Positions 11,808 to 24,886 are shown, counted from the stretch's first letter. The stretch: DNA of 64,000 nt from Takashimella koratensis (GCA_003116875.1 BCKT01000002.1:868001-932000), one strand, 5' to 3'. The notes: generated from the sequence alone by a model not told the origin. Program-made: numbers and translations.

Positions 11808-14800
11808 CTAGAAACCAATCTTCTTGAAAATAGTATCGAGACTCGCGAGCGAGACGGGTTTGACCAAGTACCCATCGACGCCTGACCCGAACGCCTGTCG
11901 CTTATCATCTGGTGTCGCGAGTCCCGTGAGCGCAAAGATCTTGGTTCGGATCTGTACGACTGGTGTGGGCGGGATGACCACCGGTTTACCAGGTGACGGG
12001 ATTTTGGGAAGTTCCGAGGCCGGCGCGTTTCGCCTAGCCGCTTCGACAGCTCGGATAGCCTTCGTCGCGTCGTATCCGTTCATCACGGGCATTGAGATAT
12101 CCATGAGGATGATATCCCAGTGGTTCGCCGGTGTATCCTCGAACAGTTCAACACCAGCTTGTCCATCGTGAGCTTCGGCGAATTCGGCGCCTTTGCGGCT
12201 AAGGTAGGCGCCGAGGACGCGTCGGTTGATCATGTTATCCTCGACGACCATGACGCGGGGTTTACGAGCGCGGCGCGGTGCCTCGGACGGAACGGCAGCG
12301 GCTTTAAGCATGACTCCACCGTCCGCGAGAGAAATGGTGGAGATCGCAGAGGGCGAACCAGGTGAACTTGTCCCCGACGATTGGCTAGCGACTTCGTCGG
12401 CAATCTTCTGCTGCGGGGTAGAATGGTACGTCATCCCTCGCGGAGCCATGGACGGGCGCGTGGCGGATCGAGAGAGCTGTTGTTTCTGGCTTTGGCTGTC
12501 CTCTTCCGACCGACGTCGTTGTAGGGGCATCCGGCTGTCCCGATCCTTGATCACTCTCGAGTTTGTCGGCGAGCTTTGCGCAAAAGTCGGCAAGTCGCTC
12601 ACGGTCGCTTGCGACTCGCCGCTCTCGCCTGACGATCCGCGCGAAATTGGCGGTCGTTCACCATTGGCGGTCGTTGCCTCCGCCCCATCCGCATCAGGCA
12701 CTTGTTCGTCCATGATTTCGCCTGTTTCGCCCGTCTGCATCCACTGGACAGCCTCGCGCAACGTTCGGCGCAACGAGCTGGGACCAATAGGCTTGTGCAC
12801 CGCAGTCGCCCATCCTCCAGCTTTCTTGATGGGATCAATACGCTGCGCCGACATGCTAGCCTTTGTTGAGTTGAGGAAGATAATCGGCTTGGAGAGATCG
12901 CGCAGGTCCTCGGGCAGGCCGGATGTTTCGTTGACGACAAGAATACTGGCATTGGCGGGTTCGGCGACGACCTCAAACGACCACCAAGAGACGTAAGTGC
13001 TAAGGACTTCGCGGTTGAGGACAAGACCACGGTGCTCTGGGTTGAAGCCGAGGAAGCAGACAGAGTAGTTTCTGCCAAAGTTGGGCTCGGTCAAGAACAC
13101 CGACGACATGGACGAGATGGATTTGGACAAATCGTCGCTTTGGCTGCCGTGACTGCTGTGACTGCGGCTAGCATCTTCGTCGACGACCTCGACGTCGAAA
13201 GAGACTCGGATCTCTGTACCCATACCTTCGGACGACCATACATCGACTTTGCCATTGACGCTGTCGGACCTGACGATGCTGTTGACGATTGCAAGACCCA
13301 AGCCGGTACCAGTTTGCAGCGGGTTCTCCTGGGAGAATGGGTGGAAAAGTTGGTCCTAAACAGTTCATTAGCACCAGGCGGCACCTTGAGAGACAATCGG
13401 ACATACCTTGAGGAACTCTTTGCCGATTCCCTTGCCGGTATCGATCACCGCCATCTCCACGGGAATCGTCTTGGACCCAGGCGAATGAGGAAGCTCTCGC
13501 AACGAGACCTGGACGTAACCGTCTTTCGTGAACTTGAGGGAATTACCGACGAGGTTCATCAACACGCGACGAAGACCACCCTTCTCGCAATGAACTTTCC
13601 ACCCCTGTGCAAAAAAGTCAGCATTCATCGCCACGCAGTCAGCATCGTGACTCACCTTCATCCTCTGTGAGATATCGATAACAGTCTCGACGTGAGCCAG
13701 CGCGGCGCCGACGGTTGCTCGCTCGCTCCTTGCCAGCAGTTTCTTGGCGTCGGGGGCGTAAAAGCTACCGACATCTGAGTCTCCGTGCATCGTCCTCGCT
13801 CGCTGTCCAATCCAGCATCCTTCCACCGTCTGCTCGACCAAAGTTGCAAGATCGACGACGCCTAGCTGGATCGTATCCTTGGTAACACCTTTGCCGGCTC
13901 CGCTAAGCTTGGTAAAGTCGAGCACGTGATTGACGGTCTCGATGAGCGACTTGCCACAAGTCTGGACGGTCTTGAGGAGCGAATCTTGATTCGAATCGAG
14001 ACGGGTGTCTTGGAGCAGCTCGGCAGCGGCCAGGATACCGTGCAGTGGGGTACGAAGCTCATGACTGACAGACGAAATGAGAATGCTCTTCGCCTTGTCC
14101 GCCAAGACCATTCGGCGTCGGAGAACGGCGGAGAGGATGATGACACCGATCGCGCGGAGGAATTGCAGTTCGTATCCTTCGAGGAACTGCTTTCCCTTGT
14201 CGAGCGTGTACGCACAGATCATTGCAAACGGCTGCTGGTCGACGCCAAACACAGGGACGACTATTGGTGAACAGTGTCAGCAAAGTTAATCACATGTGCA
14301 AAATCAGTCACAATCTGCACGTCCACTTACCCATGCCATATTTGAGCGACGACGGGAACATGTACCGGATCCACGAAGGAGCAACATTCTCGAAGATCTT
14401 GCCGTCCTTGTATTCTCCCAGAAACTCTGAAACTTTGACATGCTCTTCAGCGGTTAGAGACCTGGTCGGGACAGAGGTGGGTGTCGTTGCAAGTACGGGG
14501 AACGCCGAGACTGGTCCGAATCCATCGTTTCGTTCAAACACTGGCGATTGGGGTTGATCCGAATAAGGGTTTGCCTTGTAGACAGTTTGCTGGCCGCCTT
14601 CAGCCTCGACCTGCATGGCTTCGAATTGTCCAATATCGAGGATGACACAGCCAGACAAATCGAGAGTCTGGCATACGAGCTTGGCTGCTCGGGCGTACAC
14701 CTGGTCCATCCGAGCTGCGACTTCGGCGTGAGAAGTTGTAGACTTCTCGTCAATCTCGAGACACTCGCGCGTAAACTTCTCCATCGATACCTGGATCCGA

Positions 14801-17282
14801 TCTCGAACTCGGAGCTGGAGTTTATCGCGCCACAGCTCGAGTTCTCGCATAGCGACAGCGGCAAACTCTTTGAGAATGAGGCGGCTGCGCGGCGGGAACT
14901 CTGTTCGAGGCTTGTCGTCGATAATACACAGACTGCCAAGGTTGTACCCATCCGACGTTCGCAAAGGAGCACCAGCATAGAACCGGATGTGCGGTGCACC
15001 GATGACTTGTGGGTTGTTGGCAAATCTCCAGTCCTGCGAGGCGTCGAGAACTACGAATGGTTCGTCCGAGCTATTTGAACAGAAACGTTGATCAGTCATC
15101 GCCGTTCAGTTCAATTAAGATGAATCACATATGAAATGCAAAACCATCACAAGACTCACGTTGCAAGTACCGAATGAGAACAGAAACTGGAGATTCGCGA
15201 CGCCTCGTTTGCACCTAGGCCCGTCTGCGACTTGTGCCATTGCGAGTCACTATCAATGAGCGCCAAGAGGACAATCTTTGTGTTGAATACGAGTTTAGCC
15301 ATGTGTGCAATTCGATCAAAGTTGACGTCGGCCGCAGTGTGCAAGATGTTGTACCGATACAGCGCTTTCCGTCGTTCACTTTCGTTGGGCGGCAGTGGCG
15401 CAGGAAGCCATCCAAACTTTTCGTACACATCGCCAATCTCATGAGGCTGAGCAACAGGAGGTGGGCGATCGGTCGTGGGCGTCAAAGCACGACGAATAGC
15501 AGGCTGGGGAGCCACAGGAGTCGGCTCGCCACCGGTCGGGGCCTGGGAAGATGAGACGACAGTGTCGAACGGGGACGGTGCGTTCCCAAAGTAGTCATCC
15601 GACGCCTCGACGTCATGGGCCTTGGCGAGCGGAGCGGTCGCCGAGGGTATCCGATAGTTCGCGGGTAACCCTGCACGGTTCTTCTGTTGCTCCTCGGGCG
15701 TACCAACGGGGCTGGCCTGGATGGTCGGCAGCAGCATTTCGTGATGACCCGGGGTGGTAGGTGCTGCAGTCGACATGCTTCGACTTAACGGATACCGAAT
15801 CGATCCTGGATCCGAGCTTGCACCATTGTTATGTACACTGGCTGACGACGCGTGAGAGACGACACTGGCCATGGGGTCAAGCAGCTCGCGCTCGGGGCTC
15901 GGGACGGCGAGGGGAAGGAAATCCGAGTCGCGAAGGTTGGACGACGCCATGCGGACTGTAGCAGCGGCGAACGAATAGGTTGGCAAAGCCAACTTGTCCG
16001 GCATGAGCGACGCGGCCGGCCGGTTGGGCAGGTTCTCAAGCTCGAACGCTTTGGTTCGCGCGGCCAATGCCGCCGCCATCGAGCTCTTCGTGTCGCTGGT
16101 CGACTGCTGCATACCGTGACCGATTTCCCTGACGGGCAACGACGAGCTGCTCGAAAGCGTTGTAGCGCTGGTTATTTGTGATCCCGAGCTAAGCGATGTC
16201 TTTGAGCTCTCGAGTGACCCCGTACTGCTACTTGTATGTGCTCCCCGAGCGTTCGCGGCGGGTTGTGTTGGATGTTGCGGTACCGATGCGGCGAGCGATC
16301 TAGCTGATCTTCCAGGGGACGAGTGGGCGGAGGGAGCATCTGCTGGAGATTGGCTGGCGCTCGGCGGAGTGGGTGTCTTGTTGGGGTCAAATCGTCCCCG
16401 TGAGTAGGCGGTCGCAAATGTCTTCCAGCTGACTGGCTGAGGTTGCGGAGGCTCAGACATTTCGGGAGTTGGATCGGATGCCGAACTTGGTGCTAGCGAT
16501 CCCGCACGACCTAAAAGAACCGCTTTCGAAGACCCTTCTCCAGACATGATCGCCATCATGTCATCTGCTGATTGAGCCAGATCGACTTCTTGCGATGCGA
16601 GCGTTATACAGTCGTCCTCTTCCTCTCCGACAGGGAAGGTGCCGCCGCTTGGTGCTTCAAGTGACGGCGAATCGTCGAACACGGGCGCGTCACCCATGCG
16701 ACCCGTCGAGAGGGGCTCGGGGCTGCGGTCCTGGGATGGCAGTGAGTTGTCATCGTGAAACCTGTGCGGCGCGGTCTTTGGACGAATCATCCGTTTGGAC
16801 GACCCTCGTCGGATGCCGGACAGCGATGATGGACCCGCCACAGCCTGTCCACCGGACCCTTCCTCCTCCGCAGACAGCCCCAATGTCGAACTCGAGCTCA
16901 CTGTCGTCACTGTTGCTGTCGAAGACGTTCGGGAGCTCGGGCCTGAGGCGGCCGCGAGAGATGGTGGCCCACCAGCTGGACTAACCGCGGGTTTGTTTGT
17001 CTCTTTGACGACGGGTTCGAGCGGTTGCGAGATGGGTGCGGGCATGTTCTGGAGTGTCAACCCATGACCGGTCGAATGTCGTCCCGATGTCGCGGGAAGA
17101 GTGATGTGATGTGAGCTGGGGGCGTTATGAAGGTGATGGAGGAAAGCCGCGGAGGATGAGGTTGCGGCGGGATGATAGAGTTTGGCGGTGGAAGGTGGAG
17201 TCGAGGTCGAGGAGGATGGAAGAGTTGATGGACCTGCCGTTGCCGCTGATCCACTGGCTGCCTCTTCAGGTTGTTGCACCAT
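11808..17282 (-). CDS. Hybrid sensor histidine kinase (two GAF-like regions, HisKA, HATPase, receiver)
   Basis: Five exons (17282-15160, 15070-14331, 14260-13656, 13604-13407, 13355-11808) join exactly to 1737 residues. Residues 1 to about 610 are disordered Ser/Pro/Ala-rich sequence. A first GAF domain follows ([19 protein letters not shown]), then a second GAF-like region ending near [19 protein letters not shown]. The HisKA H-box is [12 protein letters not shown], with the phosphorylated His. The HATPase has its N-box ([15 protein letters not shown]), G1 (DTGKGIG) and G2 (GTGLGLAI). The C-terminal receiver has the phosphoacceptor Asp in [12 protein letters not shown] and the conserved Lys in GYLVKPVS. 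No membrane segment is seen, so it is probably a cytosolic stress or light/redox sensor feeding a phosphorelay. The ligand cannot be inferred. Confidence 0.93.
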
Positions 17283-20200
17283 GGCTCGTAAGCGCTCAGC
17301 GCAAGTCGAGACGAGGTCTAGCGCACGAGGAAGGCTGAATCAGGATTGCAAGGATAGCTGTTTTTGTTTGCGTTCTGAGGAGCAGAAAGGGAAGGGTAAG
17401 CTTCAAATGTTGTCAATGTGCGTTTTACTGCCAGCGCGGGTCGATGGGCATCTGGGAGGCGAGCAAGGGGATGGGGTCGAAAGGAAGGACTTGCTACCCG
17501 GTATAGCGCGGAAAGCAAAGCGGGCAGACTCTCGGCCGCGGTGATGGCGGGTATCGACGAGGCGAGAGGAAAAGGAGGGTCGCTGGTGATGTGTTGAGGT
17601 TGTCGAGTTGGCGATAATGAAGGTAACAACGATGAAGATGAGGACAAGGCAGATCTAAAATGTCAGCCTGGGGCCAAGAGAGGGTTTTCAATATTGGGCA
17701 AGGCTGTTTGCGCCGCTGTCTGAGACATGCACTCACCTTGGCCCTGTCTCGCTCGGCTGGACACGGATCAAGCCAAAGGTTGCGGCTACGTGAGGCACGG
17801 GCCGAGGTGGAGCACAGCAGACTGTTCGCAGCCTCGCTATCTGATGGAGGGCGATGATGGTAAGCAACCCGCCTGAACAAACATCACAGGCAAAGAAGAC
17901 GACGATCCGGTAAGGCTTTGAACATGGGACGGGCCGTCTGGAGATCGAAAAGACTCACTGTTTGGGATCTTGGCGCAGGCGGCAAGTGCCCGTAGCCCAG
18001 TCAAATCTTGTATGCGCTAGGGAAACTCAATCGTAAAATACGATAGTCCTACGGTTGGGAACCGCAGCTAGCCTCTGAGTTCTGCGTTTGCTCGTGGTTC
18101 GACGCAGCGTGTTGCCAGGTGTGGACGTTGACGGATGGGACGAGGGGTGGTGAAGATTGAGAAGGAGCGGCAAGGTGTGGGGAGATGACAGGTGGGTGGG
18201 AGGGCGGTGGGCGGTGGGTTAGGGAGAGGGTGAAAATGTTCTTTTGATCGACGCCCGTGTTTTGCGTTGCCGCGCCAGGATTGTGGGTCCTGATGGAGCG
18301 AAATTTGGTGTTACCGGGTGCGGGTCGGGAAGAGAGCAGCAGCGGCAGGAGATGGGAGGAGCAGAGGGGTGAATCGGTGGGTCGGTGCGTGGGTTTGGTG
18401 GATACAAGGGGATGAGATCGACAGGGGCGGGTCGGTGGATAGGTGAGTGGTGGCCTGGGCCGAGGCCCGCGAGATAAATTCCAGTGGAGGAAGGCGCAAG
18501 GCCTGGCAACCCAGAGAGGCTTATTTAATTGAATCAGGTAGGTTTTTGTCGTTGGATGCCTGACTGGGTGTACCTCGTGTTCGATCACGAGCGTCCGGAG
18601 AGCTGTCACCTAGATGTCCGCGTTGTTAGAGTTGACGAGGGGTAGTTTCGATGTGAAGCTGATGAAACAGCTGGTTGTGGAGAACGGCGGATGGGGGTTG
18701 GGTGGGTGATGAGTAAAGAAAAAGGTAACCTAGCAAATGGAATAAAAGGTTGGTAACAAGAGTCAAGGCTTATGCTCGCTGCCGAACAACAAGCAGGAAA
18801 TAACCCTCGGCGGGGCTAGTGATTGGACCTGCTTGGTGCTTGCATTGTCCTGGGATAGCTGGCGTCACTGTCAGCCAGCAGTCAGCAGCAAGAAGCAGGC
18901 AGAAGCAGTTGCCGTCGCCGTGAGTCAAGTGAGCGGCCAGGAGGATTTCCTTCCGGGCAGTCGTCGCTCCTTTCCCTGCATTTTAGCCTACCTACCGTAC
19001 CTGCGTCATGTCAGCCCTCCCCTCCCGCCTCACGCCTGAATCCACCATTCAATTACCCCCAACCCCCAGGACAGCGTTCAGCCCAACGCAAACTAGATGG
19101 TATTTCCACCGAGACACTCCATACACTACTCATGCATTGAGATCAGAGGCAATCGCAGATCGAAGGCACCACCCGGGCCGCTCAGAGATGGTGTCTGCAG
19201 TACGTTTGTTGCCGCCGCTCAACATGACAACTAGTAGCACTGTCCTGGTCGTTTCCCTGCACACATCCACAGGTCTGGTTCCCTCTCCGTCACCGTCCGC
19301 GGCTGTACTTTCAACAAAAGAGGACATCCCCAATGGCGTCAGTGCGGACACCATGAATACGCCGATTCCCAATGTCTCTCTACCCAGATCGTCGGACCAC
19401 TTCTTTCCCCAAGTACATCATTGACGTTAAAGTCATGCGGTCCTGCTGTCATAGTCTTGGCCTCGACGGATAGCCCGCGGGTTTTGAACCCCAAACAACC
19501 TGCGCAGCGACGCGCTGGCGTACTCCGGCATCCCGGAAAAACAGATCTAGGAACCAGCGCGGCAATGACATCTACAGTTGTATCGCTCCTCCTCCTCTCT
19601 ATGCTTGCCTCCCCGCCTTGTCCTATCCCATGCTTGACTCGCGTTGGTGAAGCGTGGTGTGTGCGGGAACCAGGGAGGCAGGGCTTGTCCTGTCTGACCT
19701 CCCTGCATCTCCCGTGTTCTGTGTGATGACCAGCATTACATCTAGGGGTTTTTTTTTTCTTATTCCTACAAATCTGCTTGCAGACACCGCCGCACAATCC
19801 CTGGCGATCGGTTGCTTTTCGACGATCATTTAGGCGGAGCGCGCACGCCAATGTACGGCAGCTGGCTGAACCTGAGCTTCCTCACTCGCTGCGGTCCTGA
19901 GGGCCAGGGGGTTGCGGGTTTTTTTTATTCGGTCACCTTGGCGGGTGGCGTCCCGGTTAGGGTTTGACAGTTGCTCACCCCTCACCCCCCTCAGCCGTCA
20001 CAGAGGGTGGCCTCTGGCAAGAGCGCACGGCAGAGTGACGCCACTGACACAACCAAGTGCAGTTGACCACCTACATGTAGCCCGGGGATTCCGGGGCTTT
20101 TTCGTGAAAATTTCCCCCCTCTCAAGCCTGTTCGTTCCCTAACTCGCAATTTCCCCAAACGGTCACCGTGTTCCCACAGTCTGTCGGTCCCTGCCCGCTC

Positions 20201-20772
20201 GAACGTCTACTGTACTGTACGCTCTGCACCTGCCCGCTTTCCTTTCCAAACCCGCTTAAACTCCGCGGCAAAAGACGATAGAGCGGGTGCCGGGAGGTTC
20301 TCCTTCTCTACTTCAAGAGTGAGACGTCATCACCAGTCTCGGCTATATCAACCTCGTCCTTCGCCATGCTTGCTTCTGTGCAAGCTTGCGTCAAGCTGTG
20401 TAAGGGTTGACCGAATCTCAGAGCTTGTCCATAGTTACCGATCCGTGCTTCTGTTAGGCACCACAAACCTCATAGCGTCGCGCGAGAGCTCACCCACCGA
20501 GTGCCAAGGGAAAAGATCGACACTTCAGCCACTGACGCATCTGAACAGACAGACAGATGCATGCAAAATGGAGACAAACGGTAACCTCAGCGGCGTCATT
20601 GGCTTCTCTACCCCATATCACACCTATGTATTCAATGATCAGTCCCTCTCCGCGTGCCTTGTCTCCACTCGTCCCTGCTTCTCGACAGCCTGGCTCAACT
20701 TGTTCGTCGCGTCCGCCAATGAGGTGCTTTCGCGCCACTTCTTGATCTTCTTCGTTTCAACCCCTCCCTCGT
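17283..20772. other. 3.5-kb stretch without a supportable gene; likely long leader/promoter of the histidine kinase
   Basis: Both flanking genes run leftward, so this stretch must contain the histidine-kinase promoter and leader plus the CCT7 3' UTR. Open frames here are short, mostly lack an ATG, and show Pro/Ser/Arg-rich noise composition in several frames. The nearest 1.3 kb (17283-18620) is pyrimidine-rich on the kinase sense strand and has donor/acceptor-like words, consistent with a spliced 5' leader. A 138-codon ATG frame at 19008-19424 (+) shows no recognisable domain. I see no tRNA and no transposon ends. Confidence 0.4.
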
Positions 20773-23016
20773 CTATCGGCGGGGCATGCCCCGGCCTCGG
20801 CCCCTAAGGGCACGCTGTGCGGCGCCCCTCGGCATTTGGGGACCGGCTTGCTGAGCCTGAACCCACTTGTCAGTAACCACTCCAGCCACACTATTCATTC
20901 CACTGATACCGGAAACGACCCGCGACACCACTCACCTCGCTCTGCGGGTTCCGGACAGTCTCGTCAACGCTCAAGATCAAGCACGCAGCCTCGACAGCCG
21001 AGCTCAGCGCGTTGGTCTTGACGAGTGCTGGCTCCCAAACGAATCGCTTCATGTTGTCCTCAACACTCTCCGAGTCGACGTCCACACCGGCCCAGGTGTC
21101 GCCCTGCGCGTGGCGCATGCGCAACTTGTTGAGAAGATCAGTCGCGTCAAGACCGGCGTTGTCGCTGATCTGGCGAGGGATGATCTCGAGCGCCTTGGCA
21201 ACGGAGCCGATGATGAGTTGCTGCTTGCCCATGATGGTGCGCGAGTGGTCACGAAGGTATTTCGAGATCTCCATCTAAAAGTCTGTCAGCACCAGCAGAT
21301 GTCGAGACCTTGAGAAGAAAGCAGTCTTGTTCACATCGACTCACCTCGCAAGCACCGCCACCAGCAACGACGTGGTTGTTCTGAATCGCACGCTTGACAA
21401 TCATGATCGAGTCGTGCAACGATCGCTCGACTTCAGCGATGAACTGCTCGGCGCCACCACGGAGGATGAGGGTGCAAGTCTTAGCCTTGGGGCAGTCCTC
21501 GAAGACGTTGAATCGCTCGCCACCAATCTGCCTCTCCTCGAATCGTCCACACTCGCCAAGGTGGTGAGGCTCGATATCCGAGCAAGTCGACTGGATCGAC
21601 CCACCAACGGCCTGGACAACACGCTTCAAGTCGTCGGCCGTCACTCGCCCGGCACAGAAGATATCCCGGTCCGCAAAGTACTGCGTGGCCAGGTCACCGA
21701 TAGGGAGTTTTGACAAGACGACCTTGGCGCCAGTCGCAACAATCGCCTCGAGTTTGCGGTAGATGATCGTCCATTCGGCGTCGACAATCGCCTGGTACTC
21801 GGACACCTCGTTAACGCGGACCTCTGCATTGTCCTTCTCAGCCTTGAGCTCGAGCTCAACGTTGAGACAGAGGACTTTGGGATCCTTGAAGGACTTTGGC
21901 TGCTGCTCGAACCCAGCGTACGAGAACGTCTTCTTGAACGCAACACCACGGACGAGGAGCGAGTCCTGCATACCACCGCCCGGGACTTTCTTCACGCCAA
22001 TAAGAGACTCGTCGAGGTCGGTCTGATCGAGGGAGAGAACAGCGTCGACGACCATGTTGGAGAAGAAGGGCATTTGGGAGTGGATAAGCTTGGAGGACAT
22101 GGATGTGGAGGCGCATTGAAGCAGGAGTTCTCGGAATTTGCTGGAGACACGATCAGCTATCAGCGGGCGACTGGACAAGTGGACGAAACACTCACACAGG
22201 GTCACTCTTGTCGATGGTAACAGCGATCTCGTTGATTTTTCGGATAGCCTATGAATGGTTAGATCTGCGTTGGGGATACAACTAGGCGCTCATCTTCCAC
22301 GTACCAAGTTTCGCGCTTCCCGCAACCCCTTGATGATCACATGCACTCCAACTCCCTCTTCGATGAACGGTTTGACCTCCTTGAGAACCTCGGCAGCCCT
22401 GGGGGTTGATCAGCTCATGAAACGACTGGTCTACAACGCGAGATGATGGAATTAAACGCACAGGAGTGTGACACTAGTGGTACCGTCTCCAACCTCGGCG
22501 TCTTGCGCACGCGCAATGTCGACCAGAGTCCTGGCGGCTGGGTGAACAATGTCCAGCAACTTGAGCAGGGTCGCTCCGTCGTCTAAACACAGTGTCAGCT
22601 TTTGGTCTGCCCAGTTAGAATAAGACAAAGTGGTCCCATCGCCGGCCGCCCGTCACCCAACACGAATATTGGATGCGTCGTACATGTATTGAGTATCAAT
22701 GGAGGGTCAAAGACATACTGGAGATGGTCGCCTGGCCACGCTCGTCAACAATAAGCTTGTCCATACCCCTAGGCCCAAGAGTCGTTGCGATAGTTTGTGC
22801 GACAGCCAAGCATGCCGAGATGTTGGACAACAGCTGCCCCGTACCCTGCGAAGTGTCGGTGCCCTCTGCAAATGGTCAGCCACGGTCATCACGCATCCCA
22901 GCACGACGAGGACCACAAAGTAAGAGCGCAACAAGGCAGCTCCGCGATCTTCAATGTTCAACTGGATCAGATCAAAGCTCACCTCGGAGGAGGACGACCG
23001 TAGGTTGCTTAATCAT
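20773..23016 (-). CDS. CCT7: T-complex protein 1 subunit eta (CCT7), cytosolic chaperonin
   Basis: The exons give the full group II chaperonin order: [30 protein letters not shown], an [21 protein letters not shown] exon, [13 protein letters not shown] (ATP site), then the apical domain ([44 protein letters not shown]) and the return to the equatorial domain ([50 protein letters not shown]). These match the eta subunit rather than the other seven. A last small exon encodes a Gly/Arg-rich tail ending RGRGMPRR, stop at 20775-20773. CCT folds actin, tubulin and WD40 proteins. The start at 23016 ([10 protein letters not shown]) is the simplest; an ATG-only first exon at 23091-23089 is an alternative. 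Divergent from the V-ATPase gene. Confidence 0.95.
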
Positions 23017-23465
23017 TGAGTCAGCACAGACGAATCAGGTAAGCGCAAGTCATCAAAATGACCGCGATATCGAGGAAAAAGAACGCACCATCTGTGGAAG
23101 CCTTCCTTGCATCTTGGCTCGTGTTTACGGTATCGGTTCTTACGAGCAAAGACGAGTATCGGATGAGCTTGTGGATGAAGATGGAGGATAGGATGGAGAT
23201 GAGGTCAAAGGTCGAATGTCGCAGAATGCAGCGGAAGGGATGGATTCAATCTCGAAAAAAGCGCGACCACAGTGACCACGCGCAGGTTGGAGACAACAAT
23301 GACGTGTCATACCTCCCAAACCAGTCTGCCATTCCACGTTCCCTTCCTTATCACTGCCCCTCCCCATCTCCCCTCCGGCCCCTGCTCGCCGTCGCTGTCG
23401 TCCTGACCATCGACCACCATCTCACTCGGTACCTCCCACCTCCCCCAACCAACACAACCACTACC

Positions 23466-24886
23466 ATGTCCGAACTCTGCCCAACATGGGCCCCTTTCTT
23501 CGGGTGAGCATACCGCCTCCTCCTACTCTCTGTGCTCGTCATAATTTTTCATGCCTCTGTCTCAAAACATGTTGCACGTTGAGAGCAGTTGCTGACCTGC
23601 TTCGTCTAGGTTTGCCGGTGTCACATCTGCCGTACGTGTCCTAGACTTGGAAGCTGGCCAGCTGTCGAGAGCCTTTTGGGAGGGATACTAGCTGTCTGAT
23701 CGAGATCATCGCGATATCCCCTGTCCTCTGCGATTTATGAGATACGGTCAGACTGACACCACCTCTCTCCATCCTCCAGATGGTCCTCTCAACCGTCGGC
23801 GCGGCGTACGGAACGTCTAAAGCTGGTATTGGTATCGCAGGTCTCGGCCAGTTCCGGTGAGTCTCACAGATACCACCCGGCTGCTTTCACCCATACTTCC
23901 CGCATTTTGCTCAGGGCTGACTGCCTCGGTATCTAGACCCGATCTCATCATGAAGGTATGCCCTTTCCGCGGACTGCAGAAGCCGGAGATCGAGCAAGCG
24001 GTGGGATAAGAAGCTGATGTTTGAATTCAATTGTACAGTCTTTGATCCCAGTAGTTGTGAGTGACATCTCGAGATAATCTATCATGCGCAGAAGGCTAAC
24101 AGACCTTTAGATGTCTGGTAGTACGTTACTCTATTTTGGCCTCCTTGGAATCACGTCCCGGAGCTTCCCCTAACATTACCCTAGTCATCGCGGTCTACGG
24201 TCTTGTCGTCTCCGTCCTGATCGCCGGTAGCAGTGAGTTGAAACGTCTACCTCAATCGTCAGGCATTACTGACTCCACGTTCCTTCCCTCTCCTCAAGTC
24301 TCCCCAACCGAGCCTTACTCGGCATTCGCAGGCTTCGTCCACCTCTCAGCTGGTCTCGGTAAGTCCTGAAGCCATCATCTTGGGTGTGATGTGCGATCTC
24401 ATCATGCTTGTTATGGGTGCTAAATTCAACAGCCTGTGGGTTGACCGGTCTCGCCGCTGGCTACGCGATCGGCATCGTCGGTGACGCTGTAAGTCTTGAC
24501 CTCATGCCTGATCTTCATGGCCCGACTGCAACTATCGGACGGCAAAGTAGACGCTGACGACCCACTCAGTGCGTTCGGGTCTACGTATACGAGGCCAAGG
24601 TTTTCGTCACCATGGTCCTCATCCTCATTTTCGCGTAAGTTTGGCACCCATTACCCTTCACTATCCTCTTCATCCTGTCCAATCCTTTCTTCCCTCTTTC
24701 AACGTTTTCAAAACCCGGTTTGATTACTTGCTGACGTTTTCTTCAGCGAAGTTATCGTGCGTATACTTTTGCCTTCTGACCTTACTACCATGACTGACCA
24801 CCCTCCCTTCTCTGCAGGGTCTCTACGGTCTCATCGTCGCGCTCATCCTCAACACATCGATCGGCGAGCCCGTATGCGGCGCATGA
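23466..24886 (+). CDS. VMA3: V-type proton ATPase 16-kDa proteolipid subunit c
   Basis: Twelve exons splice to about 161 residues: MSELCPTWAPFFGFAGVTSA, MVLSTVGAAYGTSKAG, GQFRPDLIMKSLIPVVMSG, IIAVYGLVVSVLIAGS, SPTEPYSAFAGFVHLSAGL, CGLTGLAAGYAIGIVGD, VYEAKVFVTMVLILIFAE, VIGLYGLIVALILNT. The four membrane helices and the proton-carrying Glu in helix 4 (the E of LIFAEV) are all present. Subunit c forms the rotating membrane ring of the V-ATPase that acidifies vacuoles and Golgi. Exon sizes are remarkable: 22 (23610-23631), 19 (23937-23955), 18 (24039-24056), 10 (24111-24120) and 10 nt (24747-24756); the last encodes AEVI with the essential Glu. The stop is at 24884-24886. Confidence 0.96.

Noticed and set aside
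17494..17880. 128-codon - frame upstream of the histidine kinase
   Set aside because: It begins with TTG, and the region is better explained as leader; no family resemblance.
19008..19424. 138-codon ATG frame in the gene-poor region
   Set aside because: No domain, no splice-consistent extension, Ser/Pro/Thr noise composition, and similar-length frames exist on the other strand.
19480..19520. T-arm-like GGGTTTTGAACCCC word
   Set aside because: A lone hairpin with no further tRNA arms around it.
20319..20807. 162-codon + frame overlapping the CCT7 3' end
   Set aside because: It starts at GTG, not ATG, and overlaps the last CCT7 exon in antisense.
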